From B30-G6 sp964633115 (lineage in GTDB: Bacteria; Desulfobacterota; Desulfobacteria; Desulfobacterales; B30-G6), in contig CAZWEO010000014.1 of assembly GCA_964633115.1 (NCBI GenBank), positions 1 through 64,000 of the forward strand: a stretch of DNA of 64,000 nucleotides, given 5' to 3'. Made by a program: the position numbers and the translations under genes. Below, in pieces: positions 42,509-51,931 of the stretch (position 1 is the first letter of the stretch; each line of letters starts with the position of its first letter). Below the pieces are notes generated by a model. That model ran no database searches, was not told the DNA's origin, and saw only the letters and a program-made list of their open reading frames with translations.

Positions 42509-44353
42509 ATGTTGAAAAAAATTGTTCAAAATGGTTCCAAGTCTAGTTTACAATCTGCAGTGTTGCTCCTGATCTGTCTCGTCACCCTCATCGGAGCCAT
42601 GATGTTGGCTTCTGCAGTGCAACGCGATTTCGGACGCGTGCAGGTCTCGAATATAACCTTCAGAAACTATAACGACATTGCAGTACGGGCCAAACTGCTA
42701 CAGCCACAAATAGAAAACGCCACCCAACGATTTCCAGGTGTGGTTTACATCCATGGCTATCAAAACAATCGCGAAACCGGTGACGCCTACTGTATCGAAT
42801 TAGCCCGCCGAGGTGTGGTCGTCTTGAATATCGATGCCATCGGCCGTGGTAACTCCGGCATCCCCAACGCACCCACAGATGCCAACTTTGACCAAACCTA
42901 CGGCGGCCTGTCCGCTCTCAATTATCTGCGTTCGCTCCCCAACGTTGACTCTCAATCACTGGGCATGCTGGGACATAGCCTGGGGGCTGAAATGGCTTAC
43001 CAGGTTGCCCTGCAGGATCCATCCGTAAACGCCCTGGTCATCACCGGCTTCGCCTACACCACTGCGGCAGACCAAAACTTACCCCGAAATATGCTCATGA
43101 TTATCGGCAAATGGGATGAATTTCGGGAGCGTATGACCAACACCCGTAATATCGAAAGTGATTGGATGCAAACCGCTGTAACCCGCCAGGTCATTAACGA
43201 TCCCCATCCCCAAATTGGGATTACCTATGGCAGTTTCAATGCCGGTACAGCACGGCGGGTGGTGGTACCCGCTAGTATTCACATACAGGAATCCCACAGT
43301 CGCCAAGCCATTGCTGAAACCGTACTTTGGATAAAACAGGCACTTTCGCCGCCCGAGGCATACTGGCGTGATCCCATGCGCCAGATTTGGCCCATCAAAG
43401 AATGGGCCACCTTGGTAGCCATGCTGGCAGGCCTATGGATGCTGATGCCACTGGCATCGCTACTTTCCCGCACTCCTTTTTTCAATAGTATTTGTAGCCA
43501 ACCAGCCAGCACCTATAGCTGCACGCCACAGGCCCGTCTGCGCTATACCTTTTTCAATGGCTTGATCATGTGGCTGTATTTACCACTTATTTTCGTTTTG
43601 TTCGGCATCCATATCTATGTGATCCCCATTGATAAAGCCTTTCCCATGATGCTTGTCAATGCCATCGTGTGGTGGTTTTTATGGATAAACATTATCGGAT
43701 TCATCATTTTTCAAATATGGTTTCGCAAGATCGGCATCCCCCGTGGTCTGACATTGGCTGATATGGGTATATCCTTTTCTGCAGATGGGTTTTTCCTACC
43801 CAAGAAGGCCATCGGGGAAACGGCGCTTCTGGCTTTTATTCTCTTTACGGCCGCCTATTTGTGCGAACATCTTTTGGAACAGGTTTTCATTGTGGACTAC
43901 CGTTTTATATTTCCGTTCGCCAGTGATCTAACCGCCTATCGACTCAAAATGCTATTTTTATATTTTCCGTTTCTTTTGGTAGGTTTTCTCCAGACCGGTG
44001 TGTTCCTGCATGGTCAGATTCGACCGGCAGCAAAAAGCTCGCCAGTTAAAACATGGCTGCATTGGTCGGGTATTAATATCCTCACCCTGGTCCTGCCCCT
44101 GGTAGCTTTCCTGGCCATCCAGTATGTGCCCCTGTTTATCAACGGATTCATTCCCCTGGTCGGACCCGGCGGGATGTTTGTCAACTTTATCATCAATCTC
44201 TTCCATATCATCGGTGTGCTCATTGTGGTGATACCGCTGTCCACTTGGCTGTTCCTGTTGACGGGTAAAATTTATTTAGGAGCTATTACCAGCGCGGCCA
44301 TTGTCGCCTGGATGTTTGCTTCCTCCCAAGTAATCGCACCGATTCCGTTATGA
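42509..44353 (+). CDS. Alpha/beta hydrolase fused to a polytopic membrane domain
   Basis: A 614-residue protein. After one N-terminal membrane segment (residues ~17-37) comes an alpha/beta-hydrolase domain: GVVYIHGYQNNRETGDAYCI (oxyanion strand), VLNIDAIGRGNSG, and the nucleophile elbow GHSLG with Ser157, up to about residue 275. From ~295 to the end there are about eight hydrophobic helices (e.g. YLPLIFVLFGIHIYVIPI). The hydrolase half probably faces the periplasm; substrate unknown. The AAGGA ribosome site precedes the ATG. Two hairpins follow the stop, one of them a probable terminator. Confidence 0.78.
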   Translation: MLKKIVQNGSKSSLQSAVLLLICLVTLIGAMMLASAVQRDFGRVQVSNITFRNYNDIAVRAKLLQPQIENATQRFPGVVYIHGYQNNRETGDAYCIELARRGVVVLNIDAIGRGNSGIPNAPTDANFDQTYGGLSALNYLRSLPNVDSQSLGMLGHSLGAEMAYQVALQDPSVNALVITGFAYTTAADQNLPRNMLMIIGKWDEFRERMTNTRNIESDWMQTAVTRQVINDPHPQIGITYGSFNAGTARRVVVPASIHIQESHSRQAIAETVLWIKQALSPPEAYWRDPMRQIWPIKEWATLVAMLAGLWMLMPLASLLSRTPFFNSICSQPASTYSCTPQARLRYTFFNGLIMWLYLPLIFVLFGIHIYVIPIDKAFPMMLVNAIVWWFLWINIIGFIIFQIWFRKIGIPRGLTLADMGISFSADGFFLPKKAIGETALLAFILFTAAYLCEHLLEQVFIVDYRFIFPFASDLTAYRLKMLFLYFPFLLVGFLQTGVFLHGQIRPAAKSSPVKTWLHWSGINILTLVLPLVAFLAIQYVPLFINGFIPLVGPGGMFVNFIINLFHIIGVLIVVIPLSTWLFLLTGKIYLGAITSAAIVAWMFASSQVIAPIPL

Positions 44354-44420
44354 CAATCTAGCGATTGTCAGCTATTAGCTCTTGGTTCTTAGCTCTTAGC
44401 TGTTAAGAGCTAAGAACCAA
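44351..44420 (+). terminator. Tandem hairpins after the membrane hydrolase
   Basis: The first hairpin overlaps the stop codon: TGACAATC (44351-44358) pairs with 44363-44370. The second is a 17-bp perfect stem (44382-44398 with 44404-44420, loop GCTGT), followed by an AT-rich stretch ending in TTTT. The second stem is built of TTAGCTCTTAGC-type words that also occur in other spacers. Confidence 0.65.
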
Positions 44421-44511
44421 AAAGCTTTGCTTTTCCCATTTGACACACCCAAACGATTTCACTATACTCACCCAGATTTGTGAAATGGTATCCAAACTTT
44501 TAATTAAGATT

Positions 44512-44656
44512 AGAAGCCATCTCAAAATCTGAATTTTGGTTCAAGATCAAGGCGGATGAGCATTTTAATCCGCAGGTATACTTTTAGTATTTTGAGGAAT
44601 TGAAATGCGAGTCCAACACAGATATTGGACTAAAAGTCGTTTTTGAGATGGTTTCT
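44512..44656. repeat. MITE-like 145-bp element before the acyl-CoA ligase
   Basis: The ends are near-perfect inverted repeats: AGAAGCCATCTCAAAAT (44512-44528) and TTTTGAGATGGTTTCT (44641-44656). It ends just before the AAGGAGG of the downstream ligase gene, and its sequence creates a spurious in-frame N-terminal extension of that gene. Confidence 0.7.
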
Positions 44657-44671
44657 CTGAAGGAGGTTACT

Positions 44672-46417
44672 ATGGCAGCCAAACCTTGGCATGGAGAGCA
44701 TTGGCCCGAGGGTGTTCCTCATGATATTTCCGGTTACGAAAAACCCCTGTACGCGTTCCTGGATGAGTCTGCCGATCAATATCCCAACCAAACCTATACC
44801 ATATTCAATGATGCTACCCGAACCTACAGCCAGGTCAGAGACACTGCCAATCGGATTGCCAACTTTCTGATTTCACGCGGCATCAAAAAGGGTGATCGTG
44901 TGGCCATATTTCTGCCAAATCTACCCCATTATCCGGCTATCTTTTTCGGTATCCTCAAAGCCGGTGCTGTGTGCGTAACCTGCAATCCCATTTACACCGG
45001 CAGCGAACTCAATTATCAATTGGGTGATGCTGGTGCCAAGGCCGTATTTTGCATGGACCACCCCCAGTTTTACTCCACCACTGTAGAAGCCATCAAAGGT
45101 ACTGATGTGGAAACCGTTGTCATCTGCGGCGTCAAATCATACCTACCTTGGATTAAAGGTTTCTTGGGAAGCCTGCTGGATAAAATTCCTAAGGCCGATA
45201 ACTACGAGCCCGGACATCTTTTTTTCGATGAGGTGGTCGCGGCAGCAAAGCCAGAGGCACCCGTAGTGGACATTGCCCCCAGTGATGATTTAGCCCTGAT
45301 CATATATACAGGTGGGACCACTGGTGTGCCCAAGGGCGCTGCCTTGACACATACTAATTTTAGCTTCGACCTGATGGCCGCTGATGAGTGGATTCGCATA
45401 TCGCATGAACCAGGCGCCCCGCCGGAAAAACAACGCGCAGGCGGGCACCACACCTCTCTGGGTGTCTTACCATGGTATCACAGTTTCGGGCTAACCTGCG
45501 CCTTGCTGTCTTCTTGTTATAAGGCGAATAAACTCATATGTATACCGGATCCACGCGCCGGTGATCCGCCTTTTACAGAAGTGCTTAAAGCCGTCCAGAA
45601 GTACAAACCCACAACCATGCCGGCGGTACCGACTATCTTTGTGGCTTTTACCAATCATCCGCATTTGGATCAGTATGATCTGACCTCATTGATGGGTTGC
45701 TTTTCAGGAGGTGCCCCTTTGCCGCCTGAAGTCTGTCGGCAGTTCGAAGAAAAGACTGGATCGGTTATATTCGAAGGTTACGGTCTGAGTGAAACGGCGC
45801 CCATCGCCAGCGTGAATCCCACCAACACAGAGCACCGTAAAATTGGCTCCATCGGCTTCCCGATCCCGGGCACCGATATCAAGGTACTTGACCTTGACAC
45901 CGGTCTGCAAGAATTGTCCCAGGGAGAAGACGGTGAAATCGGTATCAGCGGTCCCCAGGTAATGCAGGGTTATTGGAACAAACCCGAGGAGAACAAGGCC
46001 GTATTCAGAGAAATTGATGGTAAGCGATATTTTCTGACTGGCGATATCGGCAATATAGATGAAGCCGGGTATATCACCATCACCGACCGCAAAAAGGATA
46101 TGATCATTGTGGGTGGATTTAACGTATACCCCCGAGATGTGGAAGATATCCTTTTTACGCATCCCAAGGTGGCTCTGGCTGCCGTGGTAGGTGTACCCGA
46201 TGCCAAGAGCGGCGAAGTAGTCAAAGCCTACATTCAGCTCAAACCGGGTGAGACTGCCACCGAAGAAGAGATTCAGGAATTCTGCAAGGAGAATATGGCC
46301 GGATACAAACGTCCGCGCATGATCGAATTCCGTGATGAAGTGCCGGTCTCCAATGTCGGCAAAGTTCTGCGGCGGGTTCTGAGAGACGAAGAAATGGCCA
46401 AACAAAAAGACGTATGA
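44672..46417 (+). CDS. fadD: Long-chain fatty acid--CoA ligase
   Basis: A 581-residue AMP-forming ligase with the P-loop LALIIYTGGTTGVPKGAAL, the A5 motif EGYGLSETAPIASVN, YFLTGDIGNIDEAGYITITD, and KDMIIVGGFNVYPRDVEDIL, the 'fatty acyl-CoA synthetase signature'. It activates medium- or long-chain fatty acids with ATP and CoA. The start is the ATG at 44672 behind AAGGAGG; an apparent longer frame from 44600 lies in the MITE-like repeat. Its last bases overlap the next gene by 4 nt (ATGA). Confidence 0.9.
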   Translation: MAAKPWHGEHWPEGVPHDISGYEKPLYAFLDESADQYPNQTYTIFNDATRTYSQVRDTANRIANFLISRGIKKGDRVAIFLPNLPHYPAIFFGILKAGAVCVTCNPIYTGSELNYQLGDAGAKAVFCMDHPQFYSTTVEAIKGTDVETVVICGVKSYLPWIKGFLGSLLDKIPKADNYEPGHLFFDEVVAAAKPEAPVVDIAPSDDLALIIYTGGTTGVPKGAALTHTNFSFDLMAADEWIRISHEPGAPPEKQRAGGHHTSLGVLPWYHSFGLTCALLSSCYKANKLICIPDPRAGDPPFTEVLKAVQKYKPTTMPAVPTIFVAFTNHPHLDQYDLTSLMGCFSGGAPLPPEVCRQFEEKTGSVIFEGYGLSETAPIASVNPTNTEHRKIGSIGFPIPGTDIKVLDLDTGLQELSQGEDGEIGISGPQVMQGYWNKPEENKAVFREIDGKRYFLTGDIGNIDEAGYITITDRKKDMIIVGGFNVYPRDVEDILFTHPKVALAAVVGVPDAKSGEVVKAYIQLKPGETATEEEIQEFCKENMAGYKRPRMIEFRDEVPVSNVGKVLRRVLRDEEMAKQKDV

Positions 46418-47304
46418 AACAAAAACCGCTAAAAATCGGACGCAATGATCCCTGCCCTTGCGGCAGCGGCCGCAAATATAAACGCTGCTGCATTACCAAG
46501 GAAACAGTTCCGCAAGTAAATCTGGCCAAACGCTACAAACGCGATTTCCAGATCAAGCTAAAATCCAACCACGACATCGAAGGCATCCGTCAGGCCGGCA
46601 ATTTGGTTTTAGAAACCCTTGATCTGGCTGCATCCATCATCAAACCAGGTTTAAAGACCGATGCGATCAACACCGTCGTCCACGATTTTACCATCAAAAA
46701 TAATGCCATACCGGCACCCCTGAACTACCGTGGCACTTACCCCAAGAGTGTCTGCGTTTCCGTGAATGAAGTCATCTGCCACGGCATCCCCGGAGAACGT
46801 AAATTGGCCGACGGTGACATCGTCAACATCGACGTCACCTCAATCCTGGATGGTTACTATGCTGATGCCAGCCTTACCTATTTTGTAGGTTCCCCCAGCA
46901 CCGATGCGAAAAAGATTGTAGATGTATCCCGCCAGAGTCTAATAGAAGGTATTGCTATGGTTAAGCCCGGAAATACAGTCGGGGATATCGGCCATGCCAT
47001 CCAGAAATATGCCGAAGGCCAGGGATGTTCTGTGGTGAGAGATTTTGTGGGCCATGGCGTCGGATTGGAATTTCACGAACAACCCCAGATCCCGCATTTT
47101 GGCAAAAAGGGCGAAGGCATCGAACTGGTGCCCGGTATGGTGTTTACCATCGAACCCATGATTAACCTCGGCGCCGCCGCCCTGCGCATTCTAGCCGACA
47201 AATGGACTGCTGTAACCAAAGACAAGTCCTTGTCCGCCCAATTCGAACAAACTATTCTCGTAACCGAAGACGGCTGGGAAAGTCTCACGCCTTACGAATT
47301 GTAG
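46414..47304 (+). CDS. map: Type I methionine aminopeptidase with N-terminal SEC-C motif
   Basis: A 296-residue protein. Residues ~8-27 form a SEC-C zinc motif (GRNDPCPCGSGRKYKRCC), followed by the MetAP domain. Metal ligands are DGDIVNIDVTSILDGYYADA (two Asp), GHGVGLEFHE (His), TIEPMI (Glu) and VTEDGWE. It removes the initiator Met from new proteins; the SEC-C motif probably aids ribosome or zinc binding. It overlaps the ligase gene by 4 nt, implying cotranscription. It may be one of several map copies. Confidence 0.93.
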   Translation: MKQKPLKIGRNDPCPCGSGRKYKRCCITKETVPQVNLAKRYKRDFQIKLKSNHDIEGIRQAGNLVLETLDLAASIIKPGLKTDAINTVVHDFTIKNNAIPAPLNYRGTYPKSVCVSVNEVICHGIPGERKLADGDIVNIDVTSILDGYYADASLTYFVGSPSTDAKKIVDVSRQSLIEGIAMVKPGNTVGDIGHAIQKYAEGQGCSVVRDFVGHGVGLEFHEQPQIPHFGKKGEGIELVPGMVFTIEPMINLGAAALRILADKWTAVTKDKSLSAQFEQTILVTEDGWESLTPYEL

Positions 47305-47402
47305 GCATGCCTGGGGATCTGTCGAGGCTTTTTGCGAACCCTTTCGGCGCAAAATATTGGTGCAGATCGAGTAAAAAATCGCTCAAATCAGGTTTTAATA
47401 TT

Positions 47403-48107
47403 ATGCCGGACACAACGACCAATAGCATCGAAATGGAATTGGTTTTAATTCCGTCGGGCTCATTTAAAATGGGCGGGGACAAAAATCTTGAACAGGCGGA
47501 GGATCATGAAGCCCCACGGCACATTGTAAAATTCAGCAAAGCATTTTTTATGGGAAAATACGCAGTCACCCAGATGCAGTGGTCTGAGATTATGCAGAAT
47601 AACCCCAGTGAGTTTATCGACGACATAAGACCGGTGGAAAGGGTCTCTTGGAATGATGTGCAAGAATTTATTGAAAAGCTGAATACAAAGGAAGAAACTG
47701 ATAAATATCGTCTCCCAACCGAAGCTGAGTGGGAATATTCAGCCAGGGCCGGTTCAGAAAGCGCTTATGCCTTCGGCAGTGATACCAATATATTAAGCCA
47801 ATACGCCTGGTTCCGAAAAAATTCAGGCGGCAAAACGCATCCGGTCGGTCAATTAAATCCGAATGCCTGGGGCCTTTGTGACATGCATGGTAATGTGCAT
47901 GAATGGTGTCAGGACTGGTTTGATCGAAATTATTATTCTCAAAGCCCCTCAATTGCGCCATTAGGCCCTTCAAGCGGATTGGCCAAGGCGCTACGTGGGG
48001 GGGACTGGGGCAGTGAGGACTGGTACTGCCGGTGTGCCTCACGCAGTCTCAGTTCCCCAGACCGCCGCAGCAATCGACTGGGTTTCCGTTTGATCAAGAT
48101 GGCATAA
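47403..48107 (+). CDS. SUMF1/formylglycine-generating-enzyme-fold protein
   Basis: A 234-residue protein with the FGE-sulfatase fold: MELVLIPSGSFKMGGDKN, FMGKYAVTQMQWSEIM, RPVERVSWNDVQEFIEKL, YRLPTEAEWEYSARAG, NAWGLCDMHGNVHEWCQDW and ALRGGDW, then CASRS and LGFRLIKMA. The usual catalytic Cys pair of true formylglycine-generating enzymes, in the segment after RGGS, is not evident (GGDWGSEDWYCRCAS), and no sulfatase gene is near. It is therefore better called a SUMF1-domain protein. The ATG at 47403 begins the conserved part; longer frames reach back into map. Confidence 0.8.
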   Translation: MPDTTTNSIEMELVLIPSGSFKMGGDKNLEQAEDHEAPRHIVKFSKAFFMGKYAVTQMQWSEIMQNNPSEFIDDIRPVERVSWNDVQEFIEKLNTKEETDKYRLPTEAEWEYSARAGSESAYAFGSDTNILSQYAWFRKNSGGKTHPVGQLNPNAWGLCDMHGNVHEWCQDWFDRNYYSQSPSIAPLGPSSGLAKALRGGDWGSEDWYCRCASRSLSSPDRRSNRLGFRLIKMA

Positions 48108-48599
48108 GCTGTTCTGGCCTATACTTGAATTGACAGAGTTGGTGATCGAGCCAGGACCAAGCCTCAAAATATGTCGTCACAACCTGACAAGAGTTGTCGT
48201 CCGGTTAAGACTGTAAATTTTGCCACGCTCCGAAGTCAAGACTTATGCCAGGCATCAAGTATTTTGCTGCCAGTGAGCTCATACTATATCTTGCATATGC
48301 CCAATTCAAGAATTATATAAATTTTAGATCAGTACGCAAATACCTACCGAATTCTTGATAGGTCTGTATTTGAAGCTTCCCCTAAATATACAGATACTAT
48401 TGACGTGAGGTGAAAATCAACACCCCTGAAAGGTAATAGATAGCAGTTGATTTGAACTTTTTTATCTGTAATATCATTTATTTAGACTGAATCATAAAGT
48501 CAGTTGGGTTACAAATTTGTCATATTGATCAAAGCTCTAAGTTCTTATATTAATAAATTAGTTATGAATCGCATATGAAGTCATCTGATTTTGTAGTAT
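48108..48599. other. AT-rich spacer
   Basis: About 490 bp, visibly AT-rich toward the right end, with no gene, tRNA or strong terminator that I can support. GAATTCTTGATAGGTCTGTATTTG and GTACGCAAATACCTACCGAATTC (about 48333-48371) form an imperfect inverted pair. Confidence 0.5.
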
Positions 48600-50384
48600 T
48601 CATAGATCAATCTGATACAAACCGATCTTTCGCCAAAGGGTTCCACGGCTGACTCCTAGATCTTTGGCTGCACGTGTGCGATTGCCTTTGCTGCGCATCA
48701 AAGCTTTTTCTATAGTACTTTTTTCTTCTATTTCCCAAGGTTTTAAGCGAGTGTTAAGGTGGGTTGCATTGTTCACCTTCTCATCTATTGAAAACGACGG
48801 TGGTAAATTCGTTATGTTTTCTTTATTTACATTAGGCTGCTGTGGAAGAACAACTTGAACCGGTAAACTTGATGATGTGATGATTTTTTCTTTTGACATA
48901 GCTAGAGCGTGTTCAATACAGTTTTCCAGTTCACGTATATTACCCGGCCATCGATAATCCAGTAATATCTTCTGGCTTGTATGGTCGAGTTTTTTCAACG
49001 CTTGCCTACCTTTTTTTGTGTGTTTGCGGACAAAATGATCGACTAGTGGGAGGATATCATCCTTGCGTTCTCGCAAAGATGGGACCGAAATCGGAATGAC
49101 AGCCAAGCGATAATACAAATCACGCCGATAATCGTTTTGCTTGATCATGGTGTTTAAATCCCGGTGGGTTGCTGCCATAACGCGGACGTCCACTGGATAT
49201 GTTTTGCTGCCACCGACCGGCCGAATTTCCATATCCTGGAGAACGCGCAGTAGCTTTACCTGTAGTGTGGGGCTGAGATCCCCCACTTCGTCTAGGAAAA
49301 GAGTCCCTCCATCCGCTTCACGGAACAGCCCTTTAGTATCAGAAGTCGCACCAGTAAAAGCACCCTTGAGATGTCCGAAGAGCTCCGATTCCAGAAGCGG
49401 CTCTGGCAAGGCTCCACAGTTGAGCGCAATAAACGGTTTTTTACTTCGATCACTTTGGTTGTGGATTGCCCGTGCCACCAGTTCTTTGCCCACACCGGTC
49501 TCGCCCAGTACCAAAACAGTGGAATCGACTTCGGCGCAACGTAGAATTAAGTCAAAAATGTTGCGCATGGCACTGCTGACGCCTATCATCTCGGATTGAA
49601 GCCCCAGGCGCCGCATTTCGCGTCGCATGCGTGACAACTCCCGTTCCTGTTGTTCCAATTTTAATTGACTTGTTATATCCTTCAATATTTCCGAATACGC
49701 GAATATCCTACCTTCGCTGTCGTGCACCGCATCAATCTGACACTCAAACCTGCGCTGTTCACCATTGATGCTAAGCTCGACATCTGACTTGTAGCCGGTC
49801 TTCAACGGCAATAGAGATTTAGGCTCAGTCTTGTGAATGCCCAACCCCTGTGGATTACCCATTAGAATTTTTCCGTTCAGGTCGAAAACGGTGACACAGT
49901 CGCCGATTCCGAACAAAATGGCCTCCAGTTTATTTTTCTCACGTTTCAATTCCTCCTGAACACGTTTTTGCTCACGCAAATCCGTACAAGTAATGTATGT
50001 CGATTCGTGGACACCATCCTCGTTCATGTTAACTGCTCCCGTAAAGAACATGGGGATTTTTTCACCTGTCTGGTGATGGTACCAGAACCATTCGAATGTG
50101 TAATATTTTTTTTCACCGATCGATCTCTTTTCTTTCAGTTCGACCTCCAAGGGCTCGACAATATCGTACACCTCCTGGAATTCTTCTCGAGAAAAGACCT
50201 TGCTAACGTGTAGTCTCTGGTAATCCTCCCGTTTGGCTCCGACCATATCCAGAAAAGCATCATTGACGTCGTAGCAGGTATAATCCGGGTCAAAGAGCAT
50301 AAATCCGATATTAATGGAGTCAAGCAGCTTCCTGTACTTGTTATTCCAATCTTTGATTTGTTTTTCTGTGAGATGGGGTGCCAT
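48600..50384 (-). CDS. Sigma-54-dependent transcriptional activator with PAS domains
   Basis: A 594-residue enhancer-binding protein. Two PAS-type sensor domains (about residues 12-125 and 145-240, e.g. YRKLLDSINIGFMLFDPDYT, EAILFGIGDCVTVFDLNG) precede the AAA+ domain. That domain has Walker A GETGVGKE from Gly294, the sigma-54 contact loop LKGAFTGA, and Walker B GGTLFLDEVGDL. A Fis-type HTH ends the protein (RTRAAKDLGVSRGTLWRKI). There is no receiver domain, so it is likely ligand- or redox-sensed through PAS. It diverges from the catabolic operon at 50593, whose -24/-12 promoter it probably activates. Confidence 0.93.
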   Translation of the reverse strand: MAPHLTEKQIKDWNNKYRKLLDSINIGFMLFDPDYTCYDVNDAFLDMVGAKREDYQRLHVSKVFSREEFQEVYDIVEPLEVELKEKRSIGEKKYYTFEWFWYHHQTGEKIPMFFTGAVNMNEDGVHESTYITCTDLREQKRVQEELKREKNKLEAILFGIGDCVTVFDLNGKILMGNPQGLGIHKTEPKSLLPLKTGYKSDVELSINGEQRRFECQIDAVHDSEGRIFAYSEILKDITSQLKLEQQERELSRMRREMRRLGLQSEMIGVSSAMRNIFDLILRCAEVDSTVLVLGETGVGKELVARAIHNQSDRSKKPFIALNCGALPEPLLESELFGHLKGAFTGATSDTKGLFREADGGTLFLDEVGDLSPTLQVKLLRVLQDMEIRPVGGSKTYPVDVRVMAATHRDLNTMIKQNDYRRDLYYRLAVIPISVPSLRERKDDILPLVDHFVRKHTKKGRQALKKLDHTSQKILLDYRWPGNIRELENCIEHALAMSKEKIITSSSLPVQVVLPQQPNVNKENITNLPPSFSIDEKVNNATHLNTRLKPWEIEEKSTIEKALMRSKGNRTRAAKDLGVSRGTLWRKIGLYQIDL

Positions 50385-50454
50385 ATATCTAACTTCCTTA
50401 TCGTCTAGCCAATGTTAAGACAATCACTAGACAGCTAAATTGTCAAGAATTTTA

Positions 50455-50473
50455 TACAAATGAAATATTTGTA
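50455..50473. promoter_or_regulatory. Palindrome upstream of the catabolic operon
   Basis: TACAAAT and ATTTGTA form a 7-bp inverted repeat with a 5-base spacer, between the divergent regulator and the operon. A weaker pair GACAAT (50419-50424) / ATTGTC (50439-50444) lies to its left. Either could be the activator's binding site, though the distance to the -24 element is shorter than usual for enhancer sites. Confidence 0.35.
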
Positions 50474-50506
50474 AATCATTCAATGAGTTATGGGTATTTC
50501 TGCTAT

Positions 50507-50523
50507 TTGGCACTGATTTTGAA
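50507..50523 (+). promoter_or_regulatory. Probable sigma-54 (-24/-12) promoter
   Basis: TTGGCAC-N5-TTGAA matches the sigma-54 consensus TTGGCAC-N5-TTGCA with one change (A for C in the -12 element) and correct spacing. It lies about 70 bp before the first gene of the operon, and a sigma-54 activator gene diverges from the same spacer. Confidence 0.65.
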
Positions 50524-50592
50524 TTATTTTTAAATATCAACTGAATTACCTTCATTTATACATTCAATTAACTCAATCCGGTCGGGGGAGTC

Positions 50593-51843
50593 ATGGAAGA
50601 AAAAGAGCAGATTATTGAAGATTTCGCAGCCTATTCTCAACCTGCTAAGGCTGAAGTCTGGCAGCGATACGGAATGGATTTGGTGCTGGGGCGCAGAGAA
50701 GGACCCTACATTTGGGACATCGAAGGCGGGGAGCCGAGAATCAATCTCCACATCAATGGCGGAACATATAATCTTGGGCATCGCAATGCGGAAATTATTA
50801 ATACGCTCAAAGAGGCCCTGGATGATTTGGAATTGGATATTGGCAATGGTCACCTTATCAGCAAGTACCGAGCCGAAGCCGCAAAGAAGTTGGCCGAGCT
50901 AATGCCAGGAGATCTCAACTACACAATTTTCAACGTCAGCGGTGGCGAAACCGTAGACTGTGCCCTTAAAATCGCCAGAGGGTATACCAAAAAAATGAAA
51001 ATTATATCAGCCAACGGTGGATATCATGGACACACGGGGATTGCTATGTTCACGGGAGACCCCGAGTATCGCGATCTTTTTCAGCCGCTGCCACCCGGCT
51101 ACCAGCAAGTGCCCTATGCTGATATTGCAGCCTTGGAGGAGGCCATCGATGACGACACCGCAGCGGTCATTATGGAAACAATACCGGCAACTCTGGGGAT
51201 GCCTATCCCACCGCCGGACTATTTCCCCAGTGTACGCGAACTCTGCAACCAAAGGGGGGTGCTCCTCATCTTAGATGAAGTCCAGACCGGCTTTGGACGC
51301 TCTGGTAAGCTTTGGGCATTTGAACACTTTGATATCGTTCCGGATATCGTTTGTTTGGGCAAAGGCACCTCAGGCGGAATCTATCCAATCACTGCCACTG
51401 TGTTACGCGAGCCATTAATTGATTTATTTGTCGACGACCCCATGGCGCATGTGTCTACTTTCGGTGGTGCCGAGCTGGGCTGCCGAGTGCTGGTTAAAGT
51501 CTTAGAGATTAGTTCTGATCCAAAATTCCTGGCCCATGTCAATAAGCTGGCCCAAGCATTTGCCGAAGGAGTAGAGCAACTTAGACAAAAGCATAGTGAT
51601 TTCTTGGTGCGGCTGCGCCAGCTAGGCTTGTTCATGGGACTGGAGTTTATCGATGACTGGTCCGGTCCGCTGGTAACATCCACAGGCTACCACCAGGGCC
51701 TTTGGATGATCTGGGCCAATAACGACAAACGCGTGATGCAGTTCCTACCGCCGTTGAACATCGACCTGGAGCTAGTGGATGTCATTATGGAGAGGCTCGA
51801 TATTGCACTGTTGGCGGCCAAACAGATGAAGGGCATGGCCTGA
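50593..51843 (+). CDS. Class III PLP enzyme (aminotransferase or phospho-lyase)
   Basis: A 416-residue fold-type I PLP protein. Key parts are FNVSGGETVDCALKIAR, NGGYHGHTG (aromatic stacking), LILDEVQTGFGR with Asp228, and the Schiff-base Lys257 in VCLGKGTSGGIYP. The family contains omega-amino acid and diamine aminotransferases, and also ethanolamine-phosphate and phosphohydroxylysine phospho-lyases. Here it is first in a catabolic operon with an aldehyde oxidoreductase, so its product is probably an aldehyde. A kinase of the APH fold is in the same operon, which keeps the phospho-lyase option open. The ribosome site is GGGGGAG. Confidence 0.88.
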   Translation: MEEKEQIIEDFAAYSQPAKAEVWQRYGMDLVLGRREGPYIWDIEGGEPRINLHINGGTYNLGHRNAEIINTLKEALDDLELDIGNGHLISKYRAEAAKKLAELMPGDLNYTIFNVSGGETVDCALKIARGYTKKMKIISANGGYHGHTGIAMFTGDPEYRDLFQPLPPGYQQVPYADIAALEEAIDDDTAAVIMETIPATLGMPIPPPDYFPSVRELCNQRGVLLILDEVQTGFGRSGKLWAFEHFDIVPDIVCLGKGTSGGIYPITATVLREPLIDLFVDDPMAHVSTFGGAELGCRVLVKVLEISSDPKFLAHVNKLAQAFAEGVEQLRQKHSDFLVRLRQLGLFMGLEFIDDWSGPLVTSTGYHQGLWMIWANNDKRVMQFLPPLNIDLELVDVIMERLDIALLAAKQMKGMA

Positions 51844-51931
51844 CCCGCAAACGTACTCACAACGTTGCTTTATCGGCAAAATACCGAGCTAAAAATATTA
51901 ATCTTACATCCTGAAAAAAATGGAGGAACAA

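Noticed and set aside
45704..46405. 233-codon minus-strand frame opposite the acyl-CoA ligase
   Set aside because: Antisense to conserved ligase motifs; no independent support.
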